Below the pieces are notes generated by a model. That model saw nothing but the letters and a program-made list of their open reading frames with translations, was not told where the DNA came from and did no database searches. Source: Moritella sp. (GTDB lineage Bacteria; Pseudomonadota; Gammaproteobacteria; Enterobacterales; Moritellaceae). Taken from it: a stretch of 64,000 bases of DNA. Location: contig NZ_JABSQR010000031.1 in assembly GCF_013215705.1 (NCBI RefSeq), positions 1 through 64,000 on the forward strand. Reading direction: 5' to 3'. Positions 27,830-37,913 of this stretch are shown here, in pieces. Position 1 is the first letter of the stretch; every line of letters starts with the position of its first letter. A program made the translations under genes and the position numbers.

Positions 27830-28805
27830 GGGTTAATTCCTTTAATTTTAATAATAACTGCGGTAAAAAATCGCTATCTAAACTTGCGTTTACCGGTAAA
27901 TAATACCAATTATCCTGAGCAAAAACTTGACACTTTACAGCATCTTTTTCGGTCATAATAACGGTTCGCCCTGCTGCAAACTGTTCAATTTCAGCGGCAG
28001 TAAAAGCATGATGATCAGGAAATGAAAGATGTTCTTCAATCACATAATCGTGCTGTGCTAATGTAGTATAAAACCGCTGCGGATTACCGATACCGGCAAT
28101 TGCAACCATCGATATAGATTTATCCGCTACCGCCACTGCATTATTGGTTACTCTACGTAATGGCGCAGCCACTAATAACATATTGAGCTCACCAGCCAAA
28201 CCGTTACCACCATTACAGATCACAAAATCAGCCGTAGCTAAACGCCAAGGACCTTCGCGTAACGGCCCCATCGGTAATAGATGTCCATTACCAAGCCGGC
28301 GTTTTCCATCGATGACAATTAATTCGATGTCTCGTTGCATGGCATAATGTTGTAAACCGTCATCAGTAATAATAATGTCCACATCAAAATGTGCTAATAA
28401 ATGTGCAGCAGCATCGGTACGTACAGGACTAATAACTAATGGACATTGTGTACGTTGCTGCAACATGAATGGTTCATCACCACTATGCGTAACAGGTGAA
28501 TCCGAATTAACAATATAGGGATATTGTGGCGCTTTCGAGCCATAACCCCGACTAATAATACCTGGTTTATATCCAGCAGCCGTCAATTGCTCACTCAAAT
28601 ATACAACCAGCGGCGTCTTCCCCGTACCACCAACCGTAATATTACCAACCACAATCGTCGGTACACTTGGTTTTATACTGGCTTTAATGCCCGATTTAAA
28701 TAGCGCACGACGACAGCCAGTTATCGCTGCAAAAGTAATACTAAGCGGTGCCAGTAACCATTTTGACCAATGGTTACCATACCAAATATCCTCTTCTATT
28801 TTCAC
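27813..28805 (-). CDS. lpxK: Tetraacyldisaccharide 4'-kinase
   Basis: Phosphorylates the lipid A disaccharide precursor at the 4' position. The protein is 330 residues. An N-terminal hydrophobic helix (~15-32) tethers it to the membrane. The P-loop is [14 protein letters not shown], and [19 protein letters not shown] carries the conserved Asp-Asp-Gly-Leu-Gln-His. It starts 8 bp after msbA. Confidence 0.97.
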   Translation of the reverse strand: MKIEEDIWYGNHWSKWLLAPLSITFAAITGCRRALFKSGIKASIKPSVPTIVVGNITVGGTGKTPLVVYLSEQLTAAGYKPGIISRGYGSKAPQYPYIVNSDSPVTHSGDEPFMLQQRTQCPLVISPVRTDAAAHLLAHFDVDIIITDDGLQHYAMQRDIELIVIDGKRRLGNGHLLPMGPLREGPWRLATADFVICNGGNGLAGELNMLLVAAPLRRVTNNAVAVADKSISMVAIAGIGNPQRFYTTLAQHDYVIEEHLSFPDHHAFTAAEIEQFAAGRTVIMTEKDAVKCQVFAQDNWYYLPVNASLDSDFLPQLLLKLKELTHDSGS

Positions 28806-28813
28806 GTATAGAC

Positions 28814-30559
28814 CTATTTGCCGCCAAGTTGTAAGCGATGAAGTTGAGCATAATGCTCACCTTTAGCAAGTAACTCGGTATGTGTACCACTTTCAACAAT
28901 CTCGCCTGCTTCAATAACCAAAATACGATCTGCCGCTTCAATTGTTGATAGACGATGTGCAATCACTAATGATGTTCTATCTTTCTGCAATGTTTCAAGT
29001 GCTTGCTGTACTTTATGTTCTGATTCAGCGTCCAATGCGGAAGTCGCTTCATCAAGAATTAAAATAGGTGCATCTTGTAATAACGCACGAGCAATAGCAA
29101 TACGCTGACGTTGCCCACCCGATAGCATTGAACCATTTTCACCGACAACCGTATCAAAGCCATTATCAAACGCTTCAATAAACTCTAACGCATTGGCTTT
29201 GGTGGCCGCGGCAATAATTTCTTCACGCGTCACTTCATTCATACGACCATAGGCAATATTCGCCGCAATGGTATCATTAAATAAATGCACGTGTTGTGAA
29301 ACCAGTGCAATCTGACTACGTAACGATTTCAATTCATAATCGTGAATGGCGATATCATCAATACTGATCTGGCCTTTTTCAATTTCGTAAAAACGCGTGA
29401 TCAAGCTGGCCAATGTAGATTTACCGCTACCAGAACGGCCGACTAATGCAATCATCTCACCAGGCTGCGCGGTAAAATTCATATTTTCAATTAATCGCTT
29501 GGCTGCTGTCGGATAAGTAAAATCAACATTGGTGAATGAGATCTTACCTTTAACACGTTCCGGTTTATGCGTACCCTTATTCTTCTCGATATCAAGGTCA
29601 AGAATATCAAATAAACTATTACACGCAGCAATGGCTTTTTGTATTTCTGAGTTCACATTGGTAATATCACGTAATGGACGTAATAACGCCATCATTGAAC
29701 CAACGATTGCTACAAATTTACCCGGCGTCAATTCTGCACGAATAGAATCAAACGAGGCAAGATATAACACCACCCCCAACGCAAATGACGCCACGATCTG
29801 TACCAGTGCATTACTGGCAGCCCTTGTCGTCGCCATCTTCATTTGCTGTTGGCGAATATGATTAGTCACAGTACCAAAACGTACACGCTCGGTTTCATGA
29901 CCAGCAAACATCAATACATCTTTCTGGCCATGTAACATTTGTTGTGCCGTTGAAGATACATTACCCATCGCTTGTTGCAAGCGACGACTGATAACCCGGA
30001 AACGACGGCTTACCACATTAACAATGATGCCAACCACAGGTGCAATAAAGAGTAATACTATTGATAACTGCCAGCTTTGGTAGAACATCCAAATTAACAA
30101 ACCAAGAATAAATGCACCACTACGAAATATATTAACCATTGATTTAGATGCCGCACCCGATACTTGGGTCGAATCATAAATAATCTTTGATACTAATTCA
30201 CCCGATGGCGTTTTATCAAAGAAGCTCACCGGTAAATGCATCAAATGATCAAATAACTCACGTTGCAGGCGCATAACAACAGTATTACCCACCTTTGCCA
30301 TGCAATAGCTTGAAGCAAATGAAGCTAAACCACGTAAACAAACCATACCCACAACAAAGAGTGGCATCCATTTTAAAAATTCTGATGTTTCGGCATTAAA
30401 GCCTTCATCGACAAGGGGTTGTAAAATATTTAATAACGTCGCATCGACCATACCATAACCAAGCATGGCTATCACACCAAGAAATAAGGTTGTTTTTAAA
30501 TCGAGAACATAAGTTAAAAATCGCTTAACCGTTTGCCAAGCTGTACGCTGTTGATCCAT
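28814..30559 (-). CDS. msbA: Lipid A flippase MsbA
   Basis: ABC exporter that flips lipid A core across the inner membrane. The protein is 581 residues from the ATG at 30559, which matches the ~582 of E. coli MsbA. Upstream in-frame ATGs (30592, 30640) would add residues absent from relatives, though 30592 has a fair ribosome site. Six helices occupy ~20-310; Walker A is GRSGSGKST, the signature is LSGGQRQR, and Walker B is ILILDEATSALD. First gene of the lipid A operon. Confidence 0.96.
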   Translation of the reverse strand: MDQQRTAWQTVKRFLTYVLDLKTTLFLGVIAMLGYGMVDATLLNILQPLVDEGFNAETSEFLKWMPLFVVGMVCLRGLASFASSYCMAKVGNTVVMRLQRELFDHLMHLPVSFFDKTPSGELVSKIIYDSTQVSGAASKSMVNIFRSGAFILGLLIWMFYQSWQLSIVLLFIAPVVGIIVNVVSRRFRVISRRLQQAMGNVSSTAQQMLHGQKDVLMFAGHETERVRFGTVTNHIRQQQMKMATTRAASNALVQIVASFALGVVLYLASFDSIRAELTPGKFVAIVGSMMALLRPLRDITNVNSEIQKAIAACNSLFDILDLDIEKNKGTHKPERVKGKISFTNVDFTYPTAAKRLIENMNFTAQPGEMIALVGRSGSGKSTLASLITRFYEIEKGQISIDDIAIHDYELKSLRSQIALVSQHVHLFNDTIAANIAYGRMNEVTREEIIAAATKANALEFIEAFDNGFDTVVGENGSMLSGGQRQRIAIARALLQDAPILILDEATSALDAESEHKVQQALETLQKDRTSLVIAHRLSTIEAADRILVIEAGEIVESGTHTELLAKGEHYAQLHRLQLGGK

Positions 30560-30669
30560 GAAAACCGTCTTGTTATTGAGATAGACGGACATTTTAAACC
30601 TAGGTGAGCTAAAACGCCAAACTTTAAAGCATAGATCCAACGAATAACTGTTTTTTTAACCAGTTTAAT

Positions 30670-30704
30670 GAAAAAGGGCTAACCCAAATGGATTAACCCT
30701 TTTA
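30670..30704 (-). terminator. Terminator after the RND transporter gene
   Basis: AAAAGGGCTAA pairs with TTAACCCTTTT with one G-T type mismatch, and T-rich sequence follows on the minus strand. It separates the RND gene from msbA. Confidence 0.7.
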
Positions 30705-30735
30705 ATGACAGCAATTTAGTTAATAATGCATCATG

Positions 30736-33102
30736 TTATGCTGCGTTACTTTTTTCTTCTTCCAATTTAGCCAGTTCCGGTGACGCGACAACTTGTGCAT
30801 TGCCACCAATTTTTAACAACCAGGCTAGTGCAGGCAAGAAACACAATGCCCCAAGCATATTCCAAATAAACATGAAAGTGAGCATCAAGCCCATATCCGC
30901 TTGAAATTTAATTGGTGATAATACCCAAGTACATACACCAATTGCTAAAGTAACACCGGTAAACGCAACCGCTTTACCTGTACTTGATAATGCATATTTA
31001 TAAGCATCTTGTAAGTTATCACCCATTTTCAAACGGGCAGATAATTGGCTGTAAATATAGATACCATAATCCACACCAATACCCACGCCAAGCGCAATCA
31101 CAGGTAAGGTAGCCACTTTAACACCTATGCCTAATGTCGCCATTAATGCTTGCCCTAAAATGGAGGTCAGTGCTAATGGTAAAATTATACATATCAAAGT
31201 TTTAACCGAGCGGAAGGTAAGGAAACATAATAATGCCACAACACCATAAACCCACATCAACATTTGGTATTGGGCTTTTTCAATCACACTATTGGTTGCC
31301 GCTTCAATACCCGCATTACCAGCCGCAAGCGCAAAATTAACACCTTCAGTTTTATTCGCTGCTGTATAAGCGGTGATATCCGAAATCACAGTTTCGAGTG
31401 TATTCGCTTTATGGTCATCAAGATAAATAATCAGTGGTAACATACTGCAGGTATTATTCATAAACGCAGCAGGCGCACGCCCTACAGCAGCATTTAGCAC
31501 CAATTGATTTGGGCTTAAACCTTGCCATTTAGGATTACCTTCATTCATACCGACAATGGCTTTTTTAGCAATTGTCGCCACTGATAATGTTGATTGTACC
31601 CCAGGAATACCTTCAATATGTGCTTGCAACTGATTCACCGCATTTAATGTATGGTAACTACTACATTGCTCCGCAGGTGTTTCAACCATCAATACCATAA
31701 TATCGGTACTCGCTTGGTAATTATTTACCACATAAGCATTATCTAGATTATAGCGACTGTCAGCACGTAACTCTGGTGCACCCGCATCCAAATCGCCAAT
31801 TTTTAACGATTGGCCTTGGTATAAACCGACAGCAAGACAAACCACACCAAATATCAGCACCGACTTAGCCCATTTCGCATCTGCAAAACGACTAAATACA
31901 GTCACGATTAACGGCGTTTTAGATTGTTCGGCTACCAGGTATTTAATGCCAGCGGGAGATACCCCCGTCCAAGACATCAAAATAGGCAGTAGTATCAAGT
32001 TAGTTAACAAGATCACCGCGACACCAACACTAGCCGCCGTGGCTAAGTCCTGAATCACTTGAATTTCGATCACGTTTAAAGTAATAAAACCAAGTCCATC
32101 ACTTAATAGTGCAATCAAACCAGGAATTGCTAACGCTCTAAAGCCAAGACGCGTAGCCTGTTCCGATTTATTGCCTGCCGCCATATGCTGGCCAATCGCA
32201 CTAATTAACTGCACACCATGGCTTACGGCAATCGCAAACACTAGAAATGGCACTAACATAGAGTAAGGATCAAGTCCCTGCCCCATTAAATTAAGCAGAC
32301 CTAATTGCCAAATAACCGCGACTAGCGCACAAGTCACAGTAACAATCGTACTTCTTAAACAACGACTATATAAATACAGTAATGCAAAAGTAATGACGAT
32401 GGCAGTTAAGAAAAAGATAACCACTTCAGCGGCGCCAGCAATTAAATCGCCCACCACTTTAGCAAAACCAGTTATGTGAACCTTCACGCCATTCACTTCA
32501 TACTTACTGCGAATTTCTTCTAGTGTGATAGACAGCTGATTGTAATCTAATGGTTTACCTGTATCGGGGTTTATGCTCATTAACGGCAATATGAATACTG
32601 CTGATTTAAAGTTATCACCGACTAAATAACCCACTTGACCAGATAACATCACATTGCGACGTAATCGGTCTAGGGTACGCTGACTACCGTCATAATCACT
32701 CGGGATCACTGTGCCACCGACAAACCCGTCTTCAGTAACTTCAGCCCACGTTACATTTGCCGTCCAAATTGATTTCATCCCCGAACGGTCCACACCAGAG
32801 ATAAAAAATAATTCATCATTCAATGTTCGCATCTGTTCTTGAAATTCGGCATTAAAAATATCACCATTCTGGTTTTCAATAACCACACGCACGCTATTGC
32901 CTAAACTGGCTAACTCTTGCTTATAATTTAAGTAGTTTTGAACATATTCATGCTGCACTGGGATCATTTTTTCAAATGACGCACTGGGTCTCACTAAACT
33001 CGCGTTATACGCCAAAAAAGCGGTAAGCAATACGATCACTGCAAACACAATATATTTAAAACCAAATAACTGTTTCTCGATCCAAATAGTAAGCTTTTCC
33101 AT
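30736..33102 (-). CDS. MMPL/RND-family transporter
   Basis: The protein is 788 residues with two MMPL-type repeats: a helix at ~17-33, a large periplasmic loop, helices ~220-400, a second loop, and helices ~625-765. GVGIGVDYGIYIYSQL in the second half and AIAVSHGVQLISAIG in the first are the paired signatures of this class. It is shorter than AcrB-type pumps and resembles lipid or hydrophobic-compound exporters. It starts one base after the stop of the YCF48-like gene, so the two form a unit. The cargo is unknown. Confidence 0.85.
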   Translation of the reverse strand: MEKLTIWIEKQLFGFKYIVFAVIVLLTAFLAYNASLVRPSASFEKMIPVQHEYVQNYLNYKQELASLGNSVRVVIENQNGDIFNAEFQEQMRTLNDELFFISGVDRSGMKSIWTANVTWAEVTEDGFVGGTVIPSDYDGSQRTLDRLRRNVMLSGQVGYLVGDNFKSAVFILPLMSINPDTGKPLDYNQLSITLEEIRSKYEVNGVKVHITGFAKVVGDLIAGAAEVVIFFLTAIVITFALLYLYSRCLRSTIVTVTCALVAVIWQLGLLNLMGQGLDPYSMLVPFLVFAIAVSHGVQLISAIGQHMAAGNKSEQATRLGFRALAIPGLIALLSDGLGFITLNVIEIQVIQDLATAASVGVAVILLTNLILLPILMSWTGVSPAGIKYLVAEQSKTPLIVTVFSRFADAKWAKSVLIFGVVCLAVGLYQGQSLKIGDLDAGAPELRADSRYNLDNAYVVNNYQASTDIMVLMVETPAEQCSSYHTLNAVNQLQAHIEGIPGVQSTLSVATIAKKAIVGMNEGNPKWQGLSPNQLVLNAAVGRAPAAFMNNTCSMLPLIIYLDDHKANTLETVISDITAYTAANKTEGVNFALAAGNAGIEAATNSVIEKAQYQMLMWVYGVVALLCFLTFRSVKTLICIILPLALTSILGQALMATLGIGVKVATLPVIALGVGIGVDYGIYIYSQLSARLKMGDNLQDAYKYALSSTGKAVAFTGVTLAIGVCTWVLSPIKFQADMGLMLTFMFIWNMLGALCFLPALAWLLKIGGNAQVVASPELAKLEEEKSNAA

Positions 33103-33103
33103 A

Positions 33104-34291
33104 TTACTTCAGACCTCCCTGACCTAATTTACTTTTGCTACTGGTTTGCCAACCACGTAATCCTGTCGTGATCACATTATCATCGACAATTTTAACTGAC
33201 GTGATATCAATACGTTGATTACTTTTTGAAATGTTTTCGAAGGTATTGCCGTTATAGACTAGCTTTAATCCACCAGCACCAACTAATAACAGTTCTTTGT
33301 TATTGAGCCAATCTGCAGAAAAAATATGATTAGTCACCCCGGTATCGAGGTGCTGCCAAGTCTCGCCTTGGTCTTGTGAAGCAAACATATTGCCTCGTAA
33401 TCCATAACTATAAAGCGACGGACCGTTAACTTCGATACCAAATAAAGAACCAAGATAATCGATGTTTAATGAACGCCAGCTCTGGCCTTGATCTGAGGTT
33501 GCCATGCCCAAACCAGATTCACCGACGATATAAATATTATTGTTATCATCTATGGTTAACGAATTAAGGTGAAACCCTTCTGGATTAGGTACTTGAAAAC
33601 CTATATATTGCCAATTATCACCACCATCTTTAGTCTCCAACATCGCGCCATAAGCACCAATAACAAGACCATAGTCTGCCGCGTTGAAGAGCACATCAAA
33701 AAACGCAATTTCAATACCCGAAGTAGCCGTTAAATCTTCTAATTTATACGACGCATCATCGAGTTGCATTTCAAGTTCATCAAGACTATCTTCATCGAAC
33801 CCGGCACTCTGAGCCTGTTCAAACTCAGCCGTTAATAAAGTAACTTGAACCGCTAAACTGGTTTTAAGCAAACTGGTTAATTGGATACCATCAAACACCT
33901 TACTCCAATTATAGCCACCATCTATTGTTTTTAATATGACGCCTTGATGACCGACTGCCCAAGCCACTTTATCATCAATAAACTCCACTGCCGTAATTGT
34001 TGTTTGCACGGGTACGTTCGCCTGAATCCAAGCTGAATCAGCATTCTCGCGCACTAAAATACGACCATATTCACCGACCATAACCTGACGCTGCTGGAAA
34101 TGGTCAATCTCTAAGAACAAACTTTTCTCTACAAGGTTATTCATTTCTGCAGCAACCTGTAACACATTGTTGTTGACATAGCTGGTTGCTTTATTTGTCG
34201 CTTGTTCTTCACTGGCACTATGCACTAGTAATGGTACTGGTAAACTTAATGCACATAACAGCGCAAGCAATTTTTTATCCATACTTGGCAT
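33104..34291 (-). CDS. YCF48-like beta-propeller protein, exported
   Basis: From the ATG at 34291 the protein is 395 residues (a GTG at 34300 is also possible). It begins with a signal peptide (KKLLALLCALSLPVPLLVHSAS). The body shows BNR/YCF48-type repeats such as VAWAVGHQGVILKTIDGGYNWS, GAYGAMLETKDGGDNWQYIG and NMFASQDQGETWQHL. A helical insertion at ~165-195 interrupts the propeller. Such proteins are repeatedly found beside MMPL-type RND transporters; here the genes are separated by one base. It probably acts as a periplasmic partner. Confidence 0.8.
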   Translation of the reverse strand: MPSMDKKLLALLCALSLPVPLLVHSASEEQATNKATSYVNNNVLQVAAEMNNLVEKSLFLEIDHFQQRQVMVGEYGRILVRENADSAWIQANVPVQTTITAVEFIDDKVAWAVGHQGVILKTIDGGYNWSKVFDGIQLTSLLKTSLAVQVTLLTAEFEQAQSAGFDEDSLDELEMQLDDASYKLEDLTATSGIEIAFFDVLFNAADYGLVIGAYGAMLETKDGGDNWQYIGFQVPNPEGFHLNSLTIDDNNNIYIVGESGLGMATSDQGQSWRSLNIDYLGSLFGIEVNGPSLYSYGLRGNMFASQDQGETWQHLDTGVTNHIFSADWLNNKELLLVGAGGLKLVYNGNTFENISKSNQRIDITSVKIVDDNVITTGLRGWQTSSKSKLGQGGLK

Positions 34292-34413
34292 TTTTATCAC
34301 CCTAATCCCTTAAGTTTACGAAGGTCTTCTCACTAAGACCTAAATTTTGTCATCAAATGGCAATCCATTTACCACTTGGTATAAGTAATTCTATCGTGCG
34401 CAATAACGGCTAT

Positions 34414-35433
34414 TTATGAATGACAATGTTCTCCTCGATACACGCCGGGAGTCACGCCTTTCCAACGTTTAAAAGCACGAGAAAAATTAGCCACATTAGA
34501 AAAACCTAACAGGTAGCTTATTTCCCCCAGTGATAAACGATTTTGATTTAAGTGCTGTTCAGCCGTTGTTTGGCGAATATTTTCAACTAAATCTTTATAA
34601 CTTGTACCGGAATCATTCAGCTTACGCTGTAAACTACGTTGACTAAAGTTCAATTTTTCTGCCACAAAATCAATATTGGGTACGCCCGTCGCCATCAAGG
34701 ATACAACTTCTGAACGCACTTGGCTGACCACATTATTACAATCAAGGCTGGCAAGATAATCATCCGCCGCTTTATCATTAAGCAAAATAAGATCAGGTGC
34801 AAAATTTGGTAGTCGTTTTAATAACAGTTTACGATCCATCACTAACATAGGTTGACTTGAGTTAAATTCAACCGTACAGCCGGTATGGGCTTCAAATTGT
34901 TCAACACAACATGCATCAGCGGTAGTATACATTTTGACTGGAGCAAAGCCCGGATTAGAAAGATCACGGCATATTTTGATGATAGATAGCAACATCGTTA
35001 GTTCGAGTTGCGAGCCAATACGATTGATATTATCGGCAGACACATTGAGGTTTAGCCCAAGGTAACAGTACTGTTCATCTTCTGTTAAATTAATCCGACA
35101 GGTACTACTGAGCACCCGATCATAATGCACTAAACGGATAAATGCGTCTTGTAATGATGATGATGCTTGCAGTGCATAGCCTAACGCATGAAATGTGGTA
35201 GCGACGATGCATTGACTCACTTTTATCGGTAAAAGTGGATCATCCGTCAGTGTGACAGATTGTTCGAAGAGTTTATTACATAGGCTAACAGGGACACGAC
35301 TGCCTACGTTGGTTATTTCATCAATGCAAACATCTGATTTTGATAGCAGTTCGAAAGGTTCTATGCCTTTCCACAATAGCGCCTTATATAAGGCAACTAA
35401 CCAGCCACCAATAACATCTCCTTGACCATCCAT
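34414..35433 (-). CDS. AraC-family transcriptional regulator
   Basis: The protein is 339 residues. The N-terminal ~200 residues match the arabinose-binding-like sensor domain of OruR/ArgR-type regulators (VATTFHALGYALQASSSLQDA). The C-terminal double HTH contains VAEKLNFSQRSLQRKLNDSG and ISYLLGFSNVANFSRAFKRWKGVTPGVYR. It lies 122 bp upstream of the YCF48-RND pair on the same strand, suggesting it controls that pair. The ligand is unknown. Confidence 0.9.
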   Translation of the reverse strand: MDGQGDVIGGWLVALYKALLWKGIEPFELLSKSDVCIDEITNVGSRVPVSLCNKLFEQSVTLTDDPLLPIKVSQCIVATTFHALGYALQASSSLQDAFIRLVHYDRVLSSTCRINLTEDEQYCYLGLNLNVSADNINRIGSQLELTMLLSIIKICRDLSNPGFAPVKMYTTADACCVEQFEAHTGCTVEFNSSQPMLVMDRKLLLKRLPNFAPDLILLNDKAADDYLASLDCNNVVSQVRSEVVSLMATGVPNIDFVAEKLNFSQRSLQRKLNDSGTSYKDLVENIRQTTAEQHLNQNRLSLGEISYLLGFSNVANFSRAFKRWKGVTPGVYRGEHCHS

Positions 35434-35668
35434 TGCCTACACTCCTTTGCTTATATTCCTGTCACTTAATTAATAATGGCTTAAAAATAGGACATACATC
35501 TTGATTAAACCAGAAGGCATAGAACAAATATTTCACATGAGTAACACATTGGCAACATATTTGATACAAAAGTAGGAGCTTCGCATCATAATAATTCAAA
35601 CGTTTAATTGAATGATCATAAAGTATTAAAATATAATTAGATTTAATACCGTTATTTACATTAAATAA

Positions 35669-37045
35669 CTAAAGGATTTCGCTAAATACATCTGCCGCTT
35701 CAATGTCAAGAATACCAGAACGGTTCACTGTTATTTTATGACGTTGATAAACAACTTTAGCGCTGTCATCGTGCAAACCAACAACGACATTAACTTGATA
35801 ACGTCTTTCAATCTGCTCTTTGCTTATTTTACCGTCATTTTCTGCATATACAGCGCCTGTACCGCGTTCTAGAAAACGGATCAAAGGTCTAACACTAAAA
35901 TAAATCTGTTCTTGAATACGATCATAACCCGCTTGGAAACCTTTATGACTTACCTTCGTATCTAATCGATAGTGTAACAAAATTGATTCTTGCTTATTCT
36001 GTGGTCGACGACGATACAAAACGTCACGCACAACCGCAGGTAATTTACTCTGGTTAATATAATCAAGCCATACGCGTTGCTTTGAGATAACTTGCTTATT
36101 TGATGTATCAATAAGCAACCGTGACCACTTTGGTCGACCTTTACGGATCCAACGCCATAACGTATTGTTGAATTCATCTTTAAAGATCTCCCTGAAGCCA
36201 TAAATAACCGACAACACGGCAATCAACGCATAGGTCAGTCCTTTTAACTCACCTTGAGCAAAAAGTATGAGCGTTAATACGATCACCATCACCAAAGACG
36301 TGGCGGCACCTTTAACAATTTTTTTCTGATGTTTGCCCAACTGTTGCGTTTCTTCTTTAAAAATCACGCCATGCTCGATCAATCGACGTAACAAACGCAT
36401 TTTATTGGCGATTCGATTTGGGTCTAATACGGTATTTGCAGAATTATAACCATGTTCTAAGCGATACTTAGCTTCACCTCGACAAAAACCAATGACTTCC
36501 GCACGTTCATCAAGAAAATCATTGCTCTTTTTACGCTTGGACAAGGCCTTATAACAGCACTGCTCGCTAAACCACGAAAGATAGTTGTCAACGTTATTAA
36601 AGTAGGCTCTTAGTTTTTCATCGGCAGGTGCATTACGGCGAAATTTTTTGATAATTGATTTAGCGACATCAATTAATTCGATCAAGGCTAAATAAAATAA
36701 TTGCGGCTCAATTTGCTGCTGAATATTGCGGATGTCTTTTTCAAAGGCTTTAGCAAATTGATACGCAAACAAATTCAAATTAACACGATACTCATCAGGA
36801 GAACGTTTCATTCGACTGGCAAAACGACTTTGCACTAATGGCAGGTGTAAACCCTCTGAATAATACGCCCGCTTACCTTGAATTCCACGGTAAAAATAAT
36901 CTTCTTCCGTTAACGTTTGCGGATTAATGCCCATCTCGTTAGGTAACAAAATATACACGTCTACACGACGATAGCCACCTTGTGGTATAAGGTGGTTAAG
37001 TTTAAATGATAATTTATCTTCTTGTTTTAAAACAATCTTAGCCAC
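35669..37045 (-). CDS. Conserved hypothetical protein with two central TM helices
   Basis: The protein is 458 residues. No recognised domain. An N-terminal charged region of ~240 residues is followed by two hydrophobic helices (~248-265 and ~270-288), then a basic ~170-residue tail. The predicted topology is a membrane hairpin with both large parts in the cytoplasm. It has its own gap on each side and is not in an obvious operon. Function unknown. Confidence 0.8.
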   Translation of the reverse strand: MAKIVLKQEDKLSFKLNHLIPQGGYRRVDVYILLPNEMGINPQTLTEEDYFYRGIQGKRAYYSEGLHLPLVQSRFASRMKRSPDEYRVNLNLFAYQFAKAFEKDIRNIQQQIEPQLFYLALIELIDVAKSIIKKFRRNAPADEKLRAYFNNVDNYLSWFSEQCCYKALSKRKKSNDFLDERAEVIGFCRGEAKYRLEHGYNSANTVLDPNRIANKMRLLRRLIEHGVIFKEETQQLGKHQKKIVKGAATSLVMVIVLTLILFAQGELKGLTYALIAVLSVIYGFREIFKDEFNNTLWRWIRKGRPKWSRLLIDTSNKQVISKQRVWLDYINQSKLPAVVRDVLYRRRPQNKQESILLHYRLDTKVSHKGFQAGYDRIQEQIYFSVRPLIRFLERGTGAVYAENDGKISKEQIERRYQVNVVVGLHDDSAKVVYQRHKITVNRSGILDIEAADVFSEIL

Positions 37046-37157
37046 GCCTTATCTGTCCTTTAATTATTACACGTACTCCCTGCATCACATCATAAATACC
37101 CACGAGTAAATATAGTCTGAGTACCTCGGTATTATTTGTGACTAAGTATATTATCCT

Positions 37158-37856
37158 TTACAACGACAAATAAGAAGTTAAATCCAGATAGTTAGCTGAA
37201 TTTTCATTTTTATCTTCTATTGATGAAAAATAAGGCATTTCACCCATTAATGGGGCTGATAATGCCACCGTTAATGTATCGATCATTTCATCATAATTAG
37301 CAATATCCGCGGTGAGACTGTTGGCAATCCAACCAACAAAATTTGCGTCTGAATGCAAGATCGCTTGTGCTGATAATATCGCATGGTTCAGACAACCTAA
37401 TTTAACCCCTACTACAAGAATAACATCTAACTTATTTTCAGCTACCCAGGATGAAAATAAGTTCCGGTTATCAATAGGAAGGTGCCAGCCACCAGCGCCC
37501 TCGATCACCGTAACGTCGATGTCATCTGGCACTTGATTAACTGACGCGTCCACTAACGCCAAATCAATAGACTCACCCCGTTTAAATGCAGCGATATGTG
37601 GTGCAATCGGTTCTTGATAAGCAATAGGATTAACAATTTGATAAGCTAATTGATGCGAGGCATGCTGTTGTAATAACAGTGCATCTCCATTCCGCAATCC
37701 CGTCGATGTTAATTCACACCCCGCAGCAATTGGCTTCAAACCAACCGTTTTTAAACCTAAATTATTCGCGTAGTCCAGCACGGCACAACTAATCACGGTT
37801 TTACCGACATCAGTATCAGTACCGGTAATAAATATTTTTTTTGTCTTATTTGTCAT
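37158..37856 (-). CDS. bioD: Dethiobiotin synthetase
   Basis: Closes the ureido ring of dethiobiotin using CO2 and ATP. The protein is 232 residues from the ATG at 37856, which has an AAGG at the right distance and matches the family start (KKIFITGTDTDVGKT). The P-loop is in GTDTDVGKTV, and GLKPIAAGCE and EGAGGWHLP are family blocks. Last gene of bioBFCD. A short repeated word (TGTCTTAAGTTCAA) fills the gap after bioC. Confidence 0.96.
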   Translation of the reverse strand: MTNKTKKIFITGTDTDVGKTVISCAVLDYANNLGLKTVGLKPIAAGCELTSTGLRNGDALLLQQHASHQLAYQIVNPIAYQEPIAPHIAAFKRGESIDLALVDASVNQVPDDIDVTVIEGAGGWHLPIDNRNLFSSWVAENKLDVILVVGVKLGCLNHAILSAQAILHSDANFVGWIANSLTADIANYDEMIDTLTVALSAPLMGEMPYFSSIEDKNENSANYLDLTSYLSL

Positions 37857-37913
37857 CAATAACCTTATTCTTTGTCTTAAGTTCAAATATTACGTGTCTT
37901 AAGTTCAACTGTC

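Noticed and set aside
34322-34341. Hairpin between the AraC and YCF48-like genes as a terminator
   Set aside because: The stem is only seven pairs and lacks a clear T run, so I could not support termination here.
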